From assembly GCF_947172395.1 (NCBI RefSeq), contig NC_069087.1, positions 2,170,001 to 2,234,000 of the forward strand: a stretch of DNA of 64,000 nt, in the 5' to 3' direction. Source of the stretch: Bicyclus anynana (lineage: Eukaryota; Arthropoda; Insecta; Lepidoptera; Nymphalidae). The notes beneath the pieces were generated by a model that saw only the letters and a program-made list of their open reading frames with translations, had not been told where the DNA came from and searched no databases. Both the position numbers and the translations under genes were made by a program. Positions 53,143 to 63,942 of the stretch are shown here, in pieces; position 1 is the stretch's first letter; each line of letters starts with the position of its first letter.

Positions 53143-54723
53143 CTACTATTATGCGACTTAGTTAAACAAAAGGTTGCTTCCAAATTCAAATTCAAAATTT
53201 GCTTACTTCAAGTAGGCTTAGTTTTTCGAACTGCCAAGTTACTCTATCTCCGGTATGCTTTTCATTTGCCTCCATTTTTTTTTTATTTCGAAGGGGAGTT
53301 AGTTCCCCCCTCTGCCCCCCCTTGGCGACGACCTTGAATAGACAAACACGAGTATATTTAAAGACTTATACATTATTCTAACGGTAGCTTTAAACAATAA
53401 GCTGCTAGGAATGTAGGCCTTTATTTGAATAAAAATGCATGTTTTGTGTTTGAATAGCTTTTCAATGCCCTTGTCGCGATATAGCCACTGCATTTACGAT
53501 TTGTACCAAGTAGACAAAGGTTTGGATGACACACAACAGTAATTTCTACTTCTCAAATATACTGGCGTACTGGAATACTGGCAAAATATCTCGTATCAAA
53601 AAATACAATAGGAAAAACTAGTATTATTATAGAAGATCATAGTAACTATGTCTCAATTGCTGAATGGTTTGAGAGTGGGTGAGTTAGGTAGGTTTAATAC
53701 AAGATGGTTTAATAAGGTGTAATATGGCAATATAGAAGAAGAAGAAATACTGTATTGCACACAATAATACAAAAATAAATAAAAAAAATATGGCACTTAC
53801 CATAACATTTGGTTTTGGTAAGTGACGTCATTATAAAAATAATTGTCATTGTCATATCATTGTAATGCAAAACATTTATGCAAAGTTACATACATCTCAA
53901 TCGATTGGATATAAACTGTTTTATTGTAAAGTAAACAGTTGGAACTAAACAAGCAAACATTAAAGTACAAGTCAAATAAAACTTTGTTTGAAATAAAAAT
54001 TAGCGGAGTTATAATAATTTTATTTACTGCAGTTGTAGTTACATTTCAACTACATATTTGTGTTAATCAAATGAAGAAATGTCATCAAATACTGACACCA
54101 TTTTAGGCCATAGTTGCCTACTTTATGTAGGTTCGTAAGTAGGTAAATTACCTAAAACATAACCGCTGTGTTAATATTTAAAAATCCAAGCTTTGTTTAG
54201 TAATTTTGTGTTTTAGTCAGATTTCATCCAATGTTACTTGATCCGCTACGAATGTATTGCACTTTCAGGGTTGTCAAACCTTTTAAGATATGACTAGCGA
54301 TTGACAGCAATTACGCCTGATAAGTAAGCGATGACGATATCGATTTAGAAAGGCAGGACTTTTGAAAAAATGCAAAATGGTGGCTGTTCATATGTGCGAT
54401 AGGCCCGTACAATGTACATAACTCTTTCCCATCAAACCTTAAAAAAACCTTACCCTTCCGTATTCTTGTAAATGTATTGGTAGTGCTATCTGATAGATCC
54501 ACTTCAAGGGATAATATTTTAGGAGATCCGTTTTGAACAAATTTGCAACTGATTTTTTAAAAATAATTTTTATATATTAGTTTTCAAATAATTTAACGTA
54601 GTAAAATTCTTTATGTTTTGTTTATTGGAAATTGACATTAACGTTGAAATCGCTACACCGACCTGTGAAGATATTTTTATAACATGTCTGGGATTTATAT
54701 TTTCGTATATTGCGCACCTATAC
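53143..54723. other. Long stretch with nothing firm
   Basis: 'ttcaaattcaaattcaaaat' with 'acttcaagtaggctta' near 53180-53220 looks like a repeat end but cannot be assigned. The rest is AT-rich. Confidence 0.42.
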
Positions 54724-54767
54724 CTACGCCTTCAGCCTTACGCCTTCAGCCCTACGCCTTATTCAGC
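54724..54767. repeat. Short tandem repeat, about 15-bp units
   Basis: Three imperfect units of the form 'ctacgccttcagcctta'. Confidence 0.72.
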
Positions 54768-55487
54768 GGACTCGAAGTTTGGCTCCTGTATCTTTTTGCA
54801 CAATTGAAATAATTATTAGTTATTAGGCAAGGGACAACCCTATCCTATGAACACACGCAAGGCTCTTATTACATTGGTCGTTGGCGCAATTGTAATTTAA
54901 AACGTTTCTTAAGCTTACTACACACTTGTCCGAATTCCGCAATCGAGATACCTTATCTCTCGATCGATCCGCGAAAGGTATTAAATACTTTAGAGGACAG
55001 CGGCAGGGGTCAAAAACCTTTGACATATTGTGTGTTTGTAAACATAATATTTATTGTACAGGAAAACTTACGAGATAACGGTGAACAGTGTTGTTTTGTT
55101 TACAATAAAAACCACGTAACTTTTAATTTATTACATGTAGGTCAGGTATGGTGTCACGTGTGTGTTGTTTAACTAAACACATTTATATTGTGGGTCTAAG
55201 TGTGCGTAAGCGGTGCATCGATTAAATACTGTTTTTATTTCACATATCGCTTTAGTCGTTTTGATCATAATTGAACATAAATGAAGAATTTTTAATTTTT
55301 ATTCCAGAAGCCAAAATTAAAAAAAAATGCAAGTTGTTTCATCACACTTACAGTTTTTGTTCGTTGTTGATGCAGGCGTTATATGACCTTGGTGTTTGGC
55401 AGTTTCTGTAAAAAGTCTATGCCCAGCAGATTACATATTTATTGTATCAGCTTATATTTAATGGCTTACAGAAGGAGGCTTATCCCC
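54768..55487. other. Stretch with nothing recognised
   Basis: No repeat ends or gene signals. Confidence 0.5.
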
Positions 55488-55541
55488 TTTTTAACCGACT
55501 TCAAAAAAAGGAGGAGGTTATCAATTCGTCGGAATCTTTTT
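55488..55541 (+). repeat. Recurrent 'aaccgactt' repeat piece
   Basis: 'aaccgacttcaaaaaaagga', 'ggaggttatcaattcgtcgg' and a T-run. It is the clearest of four copies. Confidence 0.5.
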
Positions 55542-55659
55542 TTTAAGAGGGGATTTGAAGCTTAGCTTGGGCTTATAGCCCAATGAAAGTTGATGGGAAT
55601 GAGCTCCAAATGAAAGTTGGTGGGATTAGATTTGTTTGGCTCTGTATCGATTATTAATA

Positions 55660-55985
55660 GTAATAATAATGACCGAGACCGATGACTTTATGTGCTCGGA
55701 GAGCACAGGGGTCTTATACCACCAACTTCCTAACTAAAGTAGTGTTAACATGCGACCAACGAAATAATGTCCTGAAGAGAATTAGCGCAGCTGTATTTCC
55801 GATACAGCTATGAGTTGGGATGAAAGAGATGGGACTGGGACAACTCCGCCGCCATTGGACGACATTTTGTCTATGGGTTCACTTGGCCGCATCTAAGCAC
55901 TACTGAGTGTTAAAAGTGTACTATTGCATGGCCCGGTCTGAAGACAAGATCTATATCCAGTTAGCCTATACCACTGGTCCTTCAA
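55660..55985 (-). mobile_element. SINE family 3-like copy, diverged
   Basis: 'aatgaccgagaccgatgact' and 'gtgctcggagagcacagggg' match the 3' part of the copy at 61485 in reverse. 'tagcctataccactggtcct' at the far end is a possible tRNA-like head. The middle is not shared, so the link between the two ends is inferred. Confidence 0.42.
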
Positions 55986-56840
55986 GGTAATCGTAGCTGG
56001 TTATTTATCTATTTAATAATTATCATTTAATCTTAACGTCTCTATGTAGTATGTACAGGTACCTTTAACATCCAACTCTCACGTCACAGTCTGAAAACAC
56101 AGTATGTTTGCTTGTGGCTCTACTGCTGACAGTTTGAAATAGCCCTCAAATACGCCTCCGTAACTTGACATGTTTATTGTTAAACGTCGCTGGTAATTTG
56201 TTTACTTCGGACTAGACAAACAATTTAGTGTACCGAAGGTTGCTAAGCCATGGAAACAGGTCACTTACGGTGACAAATGACAAACGAGTGACAATTTGTG
56301 ACAAATTGCGGTGAAAAGAAATCCTTGAATGAGTTTTCTTTGTCAAATTATAGTGACAATCATTGTTGTTGGCTACTGTAGGAGTTGCATTGCGTTCTTT
56401 CACCTCGACAAGTGTCTTGGAAATTGATGACGACGTTGTAGTGATTCATTATTTGAATGGTACACCAAGATACATAATAACTCCGCAGGTCATTTTATCG
56501 TGGTCAGGCCTTTAAAAAAAAATCGGTTGTACATTATTGTATTTACACATTGTACATTATTACATTATATATATTGAGTTGGCTTACTGATGATAGTTGA
56601 ACGCGACAACATCATATGAAAATACTGATAGAATGGTTGCATTTTTTAAAAGAAAATGTTCGTTTTTCTAAAATACTGTTTAATAATCTTCATAGACCAA
56701 AATATACTTTATTTCTTGTACAAAAAGTTGGCAACCCTAGAGCGAGGGAACGACGCATGACGTCATCTTTTTTCGAGTTTCCAGCTCCATCGAATTATAA
56801 GACGTTGTCACGTCAAAAGTACGCACATTTTTATTAAATA
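55986..56840. other. Stretch with nothing recognised
   Basis: Several 'gtgaca' motifs cluster at 56268-56312. No repeat family is evident. Confidence 0.45.
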
Positions 56841-57055
56841 TCCTACTGATATTAAAAACGCGAAAGTTAGCATGGATGTTTATTACTCTATAACGCCGCT
56901 AATACTGAAACAATTTGGCTGAAACTTGGAATGGAAATAGATTTTACTCTGGATCAACACATAGGGTACTTTTCATCCCGGAAAAATCCATGATTCCCGC
57001 GGGATTCGTGTGAAAAACTGAATTCCACGCGGAAGAAATCACGGGCGTCCGCTAG
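56841..57055 (+). mobile_element. Intact non-autonomous Helitron
   Basis: 'TCCTACTGATATTAAAAACG' after A, 'attttactctggatcaacac', 'catgattcccgcgggattcg', hairpin 'cgtccgc' and CTAG at 57052-57055, then T. Confidence 0.88.
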
Positions 57056-57122
57056 TAGATTTAAATGTGTGTAGATACATTATACTGATTGTTAATATGG
57101 CATTAAGAACAATTGAAATTAT

Positions 57123-57182
57123 TCATCATCATCATCATAATCATCATCACATCAGCCGATGGACGTCCACTGCAGGACATCA
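57123..57182 (-). pseudogene. RTE 3' tip with GAT tail
   Basis: 'cagccgatggacgtccactg' and 'caggacat' preceded by a (CATCAT)n tract. Only the final 10 or so codons remain, so the insertion was extremely 5'-truncated. Confidence 0.72.
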
Positions 57183-57856
57183 TTACTGAATCTAAACTAA
57201 AGCTATCTAATATTAAAACAAAACAACTTAAAGAGAATTGAATATCTGATAAGTAAGCTCAACAAATGGCAACAGTCATATCAATAATAAAAAATCATCT
57301 CAATAACATATCACTTCCGCATGAGTTGTCAATATTCGGTTTTTAATTGAACGAAATTAAATGTAATTTAAAAGGCGCCTTGTACACGGTGCTAGCGAGG
57401 TGGGTTTAAAAATACCTACAATTATTAAACACGCCTGCTGTGCCCTTGTAAAGGTTTTTATTGAATTGTATTAAAAGGCATTATTAATTTGTATTTATTA
57501 ATCGCTGCAATTCCTTTATCAGGTTTCCGGTACAAATTGTGAGAATTCCACTTTACATGAAACCATTATTTTTTTATTACCGTATAAAAATGAAAGTTCG
57601 TGAAGTAAAGAAGAATGTAAAAGATAAATTGTATGCGTATTGTAAATAAATGCATTATCTTGTTTACAGTACATTTGGTACTGTAAACATATTATTATTA
57701 AGAAAATATATTATTCATTTTTACAGTTAGATATATTTATTATATTTTTTTTAACGATCAAGACTTGACTGCAACAATCCACTAGGGAATGAAAATGTTA
57801 GACTTGCTATTCATGATATACTCGTAAGAATATTTTCACTGTAACCATAAAATTTT
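57183..57856. other. Stretch with a perfect small hairpin
   Basis: 'tgtttacagtac' (57661-57672) and 'gtactgtaaaca' (57678-57689) pair perfectly with a 5-nt loop. The rest is AT-rich. Confidence 0.6.
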
Positions 57857-58176
57857 GACGACGAGTGGTATGCGCGGTGGATTTACGAGACGGAGGTCCT
57901 GGGTTCGATCCCCGGCTGGGCCGATTGAGATTTTCTTAATTGATCCAAGTCTGGCTGGTGGGAGGCTTCGGTCGTGTTTAGTTACCACCTACCTGGCAAA
58001 GACGTACCGCTAAGCGATTTAGCGTTTCGGTACGATGTCTTGTAGAAACTGAAAAGGGGTGTGGATTTTCATTCTCCTCCTATCAAGTTAGCTCGCTTCC
58101 ATCTTAGACTGCATCACCACTTACCATCAGGTGATATTGTAGTCAAGGGCTAACTTGTAAAGAGTAAAAAAAAAAA
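57857..58176 (+). mobile_element. SINE family 1, head shortened
   Basis: It starts 'gacgacgagtggtatgcgcg', lacking about 12 bp of the head, then has an intact B box 'gggttcgatccccggctggg', body, 'ccatcaggtgatattgtagt' and poly-A. Confidence 0.9.
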
Positions 58177-59006
58177 TATTCATAGGTACATACGTAATTT
58201 GTTACAATGGTTATACTGTGCTTGCAAGGTTTTATCTATGCTGTGGTTTGGTACCACTGCGTATCTACACATATAATATTATGTATTATTATATTTACAT
58301 TAAGTACCTATTGAAAAGCGAGCGAAAGTAAGAAAGCTACTATTTATTATATATACTTGGTACGTATAATGTATCTATATAACTGAGCGTGAAAATCTAT
58401 GAGCCAAAAAAATCACCAAAAAAACCGTATTCAATTCACTTTTTATTACAAACATTATAAGCATAAATCTTCACACTATTTATCTCGGTTTAAATAATAA
58501 TAAAAAAAAACTTACCGACAATAAATCAAGTAACGATAATGCATTGAAAATGCCTTCGACCGCGACCTTCACTCAGCTAACTACTTCTTAATACGTTTGT
58601 ACAATCTACCCTAAACGCTTTCACACAAAATTAACCTCTATGACACAAACTCATAAGGGTAAAAATTCCATGAGTTGATACGAGAACCGCGCAGTGTGAT
58701 GTACGTTTAAGTTCAACATGTCAAAGTATCGTGTTACAATGTAGTGCATTGCTGGTTTCGCACTTGTTGCGCTGTCGAATTCTCTTTGTGGGCTGTCGAT
58801 GTAGAGCATGTAGCCCGTTAATCTCACCGCGGCAGTGTACCCGCAGGATGGACGACAGGCGCCGGTAATAACAAATTAGCTCGGGGTGTGTGACTCATGC
58901 AAGGGTGACCATATTAATTTACCTAGATGATATAATTATTTTTAAATTATCGATTAATTAACGCTTGTCTGCAATTTCACATATTGCTTATAGACTTAAT
59001 AATATA
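58177..59006. other. Stretch with a GC-richer single-copy-looking part
   Basis: 58540-58900 contains 'ctcaccgcggcagtgtaccc' and 'gacgacaggcgccggtaata', is free of known repeats and may be conserved non-coding DNA. No open frame. Confidence 0.35.
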
Positions 59007-59247
59007 CTAACGGACGCCCGCGACTTCATCCGCGTGGAATTCAGTTTTTCACAGATCCCGCGTGAACCATGGATTTTTCTGAGATGAAGGGTGTCCTATG
59101 TGCTAATCCAGAGTAAAATCTATTTCCATTCCAAATTTCAGCCAAATCGCTTCAGTAGCCGCAGCGTAAAAGAGGAACAGACATACTTACACACTTACAC
59201 ACTTTTATACTTGCACACAAACTATCGCTTTATATTATTGTGATAGA
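59007..59247 (-). mobile_element. Non-autonomous Helitron
   Basis: 'ggacgcccgcgacttcatcc', 'gaaccatggatttttctgag', 'ccattccaaatttcagccaa'. The CTAG end reads TTAG, and the 5' start is extended by short repeats 'cttacacactta'. Confidence 0.73.
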
Positions 59248-60240
59248 TAGATAGTCTAGAAATCTGTATAGTCTCCTCTGTATCAAGACTATATAGTCGA
59301 GTTATGAAAGAGATTTTGTCTATTTAAATGTATTTCGTATCATAAAGAAAAATGGCTTAGTAGTTTGGGTATATTTAAAAGGTTAAAGACTATCAAGAGA
59401 CCCGAGCTAATTTAAATTTAAAATGACCCTAATTTAACTTATTAAAATATTATGTCAATAGGAAGTTTTGGGCACTTCCTAAATTAATGAAAGACCTCCA
59501 AAAGCAAAAAGCAATGGCGGATCAATAAAATACTGTAATTAACATATTTATTTTATAGATGTATGATTAGTTTTACCATATTTTTAATTTAATTTAATTT
59601 AGGTATATTTATTTAATTTCTATTAGCATTATGATCTTTAAAGTATGTCCGTGTTACAAATCTTCGATTAACAGATGTATGCTTATTAAAACCAGTGTTA
59701 AATAATTAATTTGTGTTCAGATTTCACAAGAACTCACTGGCGTGTGGTAGAAAGTAGATTATAACGAGAACCAACATCAGCGTAACTCAAAAATTTAGCA
59801 GCTATTTAAAAAATATGAAAGCCAAATTTCACGCCTTCTTGACGCTTGCTCGTAAAATGACACGAGTGGGTAAGACTCGCTTTTAATCAAAATTTGGAAT
59901 ACTTTTCCCCTTTTGTTATCTCATTTACAACCTTTAAATAAAGATCAAAATAAAAAATATTATTACACTGTGAAAGTACGCAAAATAAATAAGCCTAGCT
60001 GTATCAACGTCAGTAAACCAGACAGTTTTTCTATATGAGCATTTTCTATACGAGATTCAATATACTAAGCATTAGTAGTATTCGCATTAGTATTAGCATA
60101 TTACTAAGTCGTAGGCTATATTTTAAAGAAAGTGGACATCCGTGAATTTCTTTGCATGAACATAGGATATTTTTGTAATATATGATGATAAGGATAAACT
60201 CTTGATTTTATGTACCTACGAGTATGTATCTCTAAGATGG
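59248..60240. other. Long stretch with nothing recognised
   Basis: AT-rich sequence; no repeat ends. Confidence 0.5.
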
Positions 60241-60379
60241 AGGACTATTCTGTAACAATTTTTTTGGTAACACTTTTTTATAACTCACAGACACTTTTTT
60301 ATAAACAGACAGAGAGAGAGATGAATTCGTAACTCATGAAGTTCACGAGTCATACAAAAATTCGTTACAGAATAGCACT
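60241..60379. mobile_element. MITE with 'ctattctgtaac' ends
   Basis: 'ctattctgtaacaatttttt' pairs with 'aaaaattcgttacagaatag' (one extra base). The centre is AC/AG-rich with inner complementary pieces. Confidence 0.68.
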
Positions 60380-61138
60380 CTTGAACTTAGTTGCAGCAAC
60401 CGAATGAAATTACAAAAAGTAGTTTTATTGTTAACAGGCATGGGCAAAAATTACAAAAACATTTATTGATTTATGTGTTTTGTTTAAGAAGTACAAAGAA
60501 GATGGTCCAAAATTGTATGGAGCCCTGGTCCAACGTTGACGTTTTCAATGCAGTAATCGATTTGACGTTTGCTGTCAAATGTCATGTCATAGTTTCTGTA
60601 TGGGCGCCATCTTGATGTAACTCATAAACTTGGGTTTTAATTTTATTTATTTCTTAACTACTCAACTAATCGTCATTTATTATGATACACTTTATGACAT
60701 ATGGAAGGATAAATGCCTATCCAGGCAAAAAGTACCGTTTCTGAAGGATTAAGAAAACTTTACAATGCGTGTAAAGCCGTAAGCTGTATCTGCTTAAGCA
60801 TAAACGAATGCGAATCGACAGTACATCAATCAAACATAATGAACATATACCGATAAGAACTGAAGAAGTTGATCGCCCGTTAACAAACCTGTCCTGGCAA
60901 CAAGCGACGCGTTGTCACAACAGTCAACCCGTCTCGTGTTTTTATTCCGGTTTCTGTACATTAATAATCACATCGGCCATTTTTTATTATTTTCCAATCA
61001 ACGCCGGTGGCGCCGAGACCTGTCCAGTAGTTCCTTCAGACGCGACCTCGGAGAACATGCACAATTTGCATGAAAAATTTTAGTAATTAATAATGATAAT
61101 AATCATTATCGTAAGGCTATTTATATTCAGTCGCAAGT
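60380..61138. other. Stretch with a possible conserved non-coding block
   Basis: 60880-61080 is mixed-composition, repeat-free DNA with 'ggccattttttattattttc' and 'caatcaacgccggtggcgcc'. The 91-residue frame across it lacks any motif. Confidence 0.35.
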
Positions 61139-61484
61139 CGTGATAGCCCAGTGGATATTACCCATGTCTCCGATTCCGGAGGGTGTGGGTTCGAATTCGG
61201 TCTGGTTTTAAGAAATTAAATACCACCTGTCTCCAACGGTGAAGGAAAACATCGTGAGGAAACCTGCATACTAGTAAATTTTCTTAATTGTCTGAGTGTG
61301 TGAAGCCTGCCAATCCGCATTGGGCCAGCGTGGTGGACTATTGGCATAACCCCTCTCATTCTGAGAGGAGACTCGAGTTCGGCAGTGAGCCGAATATGGG
61401 TTGATATCGATTGATATGTCCGTCTCTTTGAGAGGAGACTCGTGCTCAACAGTGAGCCGAATATGGGTTGATAAAGATAATGAC
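61139..61484 (+). mobile_element. SINE family 2 with a duplicated 3' end
   Basis: Head 'cgtgatagcccagtggatat', B box 'gggttcgaattcggtctggt', then the usual body. The 3' end 'gagccgaatatgggttgata' occurs twice (about 61387 and 61452), each preceded by 'gagaggagactcg'. Confidence 0.88.
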
Positions 61485-61646
61485 CGAGACCGGCGGCTCA
61501 ACGTGCTCTCCGAAGCACGGGGATGTAATACCAGCAACTTCCAAACTCCGGGCTGAGAATTTTAACTGAATTTTTTTTAGCTAAGATACAAACACTCAGT
61601 ATCTCAAAGCCTGACCCAGGATTCAAATTCAGGACTTCGTGATCCA
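61485..61646 (-). mobile_element. SINE family 3 fragment
   Basis: 'ccgagaccggcggctcaacg', 'gctctccgaagcacggggat', 'ccgggctgagaattttaact' and 'atccactac' in reverse. It abuts a SINE 2 and a SINE 1 copy. Confidence 0.58.
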
Positions 61647-61738
61647 CTACTCCTAACAAGTTAACCCGCTTCCATCTTAGATTGCATCATCACTTACCAA
61701 GGTGAGATTGTAGTCAATGGCTACCTTGTAAAAAAAAA
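61647..61738 (+). mobile_element. SINE family 1, 3' end only
   Basis: 'ctaacaagttaacccgcttc', 'gcatcatcacttaccaaggt' and an A tail. The tRNA part and body are absent. Confidence 0.8.
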
Positions 61739-62055
61739 GGGTCATTGTCTAGAATATTGTGAAGAATATTGTCAATGTTGTTGACTGTGTGCGGCCACCA
61801 TTAGTCCTTAAAAAAACCTTGCCCTGACCTACGCGAGAGTGAACATATTCCCGTCACACGGCTTGCCTTACAAGGAGCGCCACTCTTCCTGCTGTGTGCA
61901 GCTCTCATTACCGTCCGAGCCTGTTATCGGTGACTCACAGCAAATCAAGTTACGTGTGGAATAATTAATCTATCAACTACAGGTACGGAGACCATAAAGG
62001 CTTACACACACCTGTGGTACAAGTTGATGAGTTTGCTAATCTTGGGAATTACAGT
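61739..62055. other. Stretch with nothing recognised
   Basis: Mixed composition, no repeat ends. Confidence 0.45.
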
Positions 62056-62123
62056 GAATTGAAACATATTTTCGGTGTTCGATAGGCCATTAGCTGAGAA
62101 ATGCTGCAGACTATATAACATCA
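62056..62123 (+). repeat. 68-bp direct repeat, left copy
   Basis: It begins 'gaattgaaacatattttcgg' and contains 'ataggccattagctgagaaa'. It matches 62384-62451 at about 90% with no gaps. Confidence 0.9.
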
Positions 62124-62330
62124 TCATTATCAACTCATATTTGGCTCACTGCTGAGCTCGAGTCTCCTCTTAGAATGAGAGGCGTAAGGCCAATAGTCCA
62201 CCACGCTGGCCCAATGCGGATTGGCAGACTTGGCAGATACACGCAGATAATTAAGAAAACTCTCTGGGATGCAAGTTTCCTCACGATGTTTTTTTTCCTT
62301 CACCGTTTGAAACACGTGATATTTAATTTC
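62120..62330 (-). mobile_element. SINE family 2, 5'-truncated
   Basis: 'tatcaactcatatttggctc', 'ggccaatagtccaccacgct' and 'gtttgaaacacgtgatattt' in reverse; it stops before the tRNA head. Confidence 0.83.
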
Positions 62331-62376
62331 TTTGCGATCGTAGAAAGAGATTCGACATGTCACTTGGCTAGGGGGG
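62331..62376. mobile_element. Fragment of the 33507-type MITE
   Basis: 'tttgcgatcgtagaaagaga' and 'gtcacttggctagggggg' match the right part of the MITE at 33507-33627. Confidence 0.45.
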
Positions 62377-62383
62377 ATGGTCC

Positions 62384-62510
62384 GAATTGAAACATTGTTT
62401 CGTTGTTGGATAGGCCATTAGCTGAGAAATGCTATAGGCTATATAACATCACGGTATGATTAATAGGAGAGGAGCATCAATAAAAGTGTTGCAAACGGAG
62501 AAAATTTACT
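62384..62510 (+). mobile_element. Helitron fragment (longer sub-type) with the right 68-bp repeat copy
   Basis: After the repeated 68 bp it continues 'tgattaataggagaggagca' and 'gcaaacggagaaaatttact', matching 32590-32690. So the duplicated 68 bp is itself Helitron-related. Confidence 0.5.
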
Positions 62511-62807
62511 TCTCATACGGTTAAACAATGACGTTCTCGTCTAAAGGTATTGTTCGAAAGCTCTATAATAATCAACCGACTTTAAAAACACAAAAATGTA
62601 CCCCACTAAACTAAAAAGCGATAAAATATATGTGCTGCCTAATGATCAATTTGATGATGGTGCAAGCTGGGACATATTCAAGCCTTTTAATTCTCAAAGA
62701 CTTAGACATTTCTTTCCTTTTTTTTTCCAACATTGGCTAGAGAATTTTTATAGATAGATAATAATTTCTTGGAAAAAAGAGGAGCTCAATATTGTTTTAT
62801 ATTTTAA
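62511..62807. other. Short stretch with nothing firm
   Basis: 'caaccgactttaaaaacaca' near 62574 may be another decayed copy of the recurrent 'aaccgactt' piece. Confidence 0.4.
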
Positions 62808-62992
62808 CTAGTGACGCCGCGCGGTTATCACCCGCTTGTTACCCTTTCCCGTAGGAATACGGGGATAATATATAGCCTTCCTCGATAAATGGGCTATCTA
62901 ACACTGAAAGAATTTTTCAAATCGAACCAGTAGTTCCTGAGATTAGCGCGTTCAAACAAACAAACTCTTCAGCTTTATAATATTAGTATACA
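62808..62992 (-). mobile_element. Non-autonomous Helitron
   Basis: CTAG at 62808, 'gacgccgcgcggttatcacc', 'gtaggaatacggggataata', 'gagattagcgcgttcaaaca' and the minus-strand 5' end near 62992. Confidence 0.83.
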
Positions 62993-63259
62993 TTAATCTA
63001 TATAAGTGATATACTTACTTCGATTCCTACCAAGTACGAGTATATGTGTATTTTGCAGGTGTATTTAACACCCATGTGAAAGGAATGAGTCGGCCGTGTT
63101 TCCCATGGCGCGCTCCCACGGGTGTTAATCTGACTCTAACATACAAATGTGATTTGCTGTGTTATCGGTTTCATCTAGAGAAACTGCTTGTTGGGCACTG
63201 TAAGGCACTGTATTCTTTGTCTTTGATGTAATGAAATATACTTCTGTATTTATTTCATA
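62993..63259. other. Short stretch with nothing recognised
   Basis: 'acacccatgtgaaagg' and 'cacgggtgttaatctg' are weakly complementary across 'tcccatggcgcgctccca'. Confidence 0.4.
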
Positions 63260-63420
63260 CTAGCTGATGCCGCGCGGTTTTACCTTCTTGGTTCCCATTC
63301 CCGTAGGAATAACTATCTAACACTGAAATTTTTTTTCAAATCGGATCAATAGTTCCTGTGATTAGCGCGCTCAACCAAACAAACAAACAAACTCTTCAGC
63401 TTTATATATTATTAGTATAA
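63260..63420 (-). mobile_element. Non-autonomous Helitron with internal deletion
   Basis: CTAG at 63260, 'gatgccgcgcggttttacct', then 'gtaggaat' joined directly to 'aactatctaacactg' (the 'aaaatatagcc' part is deleted), 'cttcagctttatatattatt'. Confidence 0.78.
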
Positions 63421-63493
63421 ATGTGTATTCAACCATCCTAGCCTAGTCTAGGCCTAGTCCGAATCAATAATAGTCCTATTAGCCTAGACCCTT

Positions 63494-63554
63494 ACATTCT
63501 AAAAAAGAAACTTGTGCTCAGCAGTGAGCCGAATATGGGTTGATATGATGATGA
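63494..63554 (+). mobile_element. SINE family 2, 3' end only
   Basis: 'aaacttgtgctcagcagtga', 'gccgaatatgggttgatatg' and a GAT tail. Confidence 0.65.
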
Positions 63555-63599
63555 AGACACAACCAAGTACTAAGAGCTTTTTAGTAGAAGTACAGTAGT

Positions 63600-63840
63600 A
63601 GACGTTGGGATCTCAAGGTGCTGGAATGGCGACTCCGCATCTGAAAGCACAGTGTTGGTCGACCCCTCACTAAGTCGACCGAGGACATCAAGCGTGTTGC
63701 AGGGAGCTGGATGCTGGCGACTCGAGACCGTTTCGTTTGGAAGTCCATGTAAAAGGCCTATGTGATATGTCCAGCAGTAAAATTCCATCGGCTGATAATG
63801 ATAATGATGATGATGATGATAATTATGATGATGATGACAG
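63600..63840 (+). pseudogene. RTE retrotransposon 3' end with GAT tail
   Basis: 'ctcaaggtgctggaatggcg', 'gaggacatcaagcgtgttgc', 'ttggaagtccatgtaaaagg' and 'aattccatcggctgataatg' with a long GATGAT tail (63797-63839). An in-frame stop replaces a codon in 'gtccatgtaaaagg'. Confidence 0.83.
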
Positions 63841-63942
63841 TAGTAGAGATTTTGTGACTGAACAGCATGCTTGTTTCTACCGCCAAGTAATATTGACAAA
63901 TTCAGGCAAGCAATAGACAAGTTTCTTTTGCCATCTGTGACG

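Noticed and set aside
60808..61083. 91-residue plus-strand frame
   Set aside because: No domain, no signal sequence and no conserved motif; the underlying DNA looks more like non-coding unique sequence.
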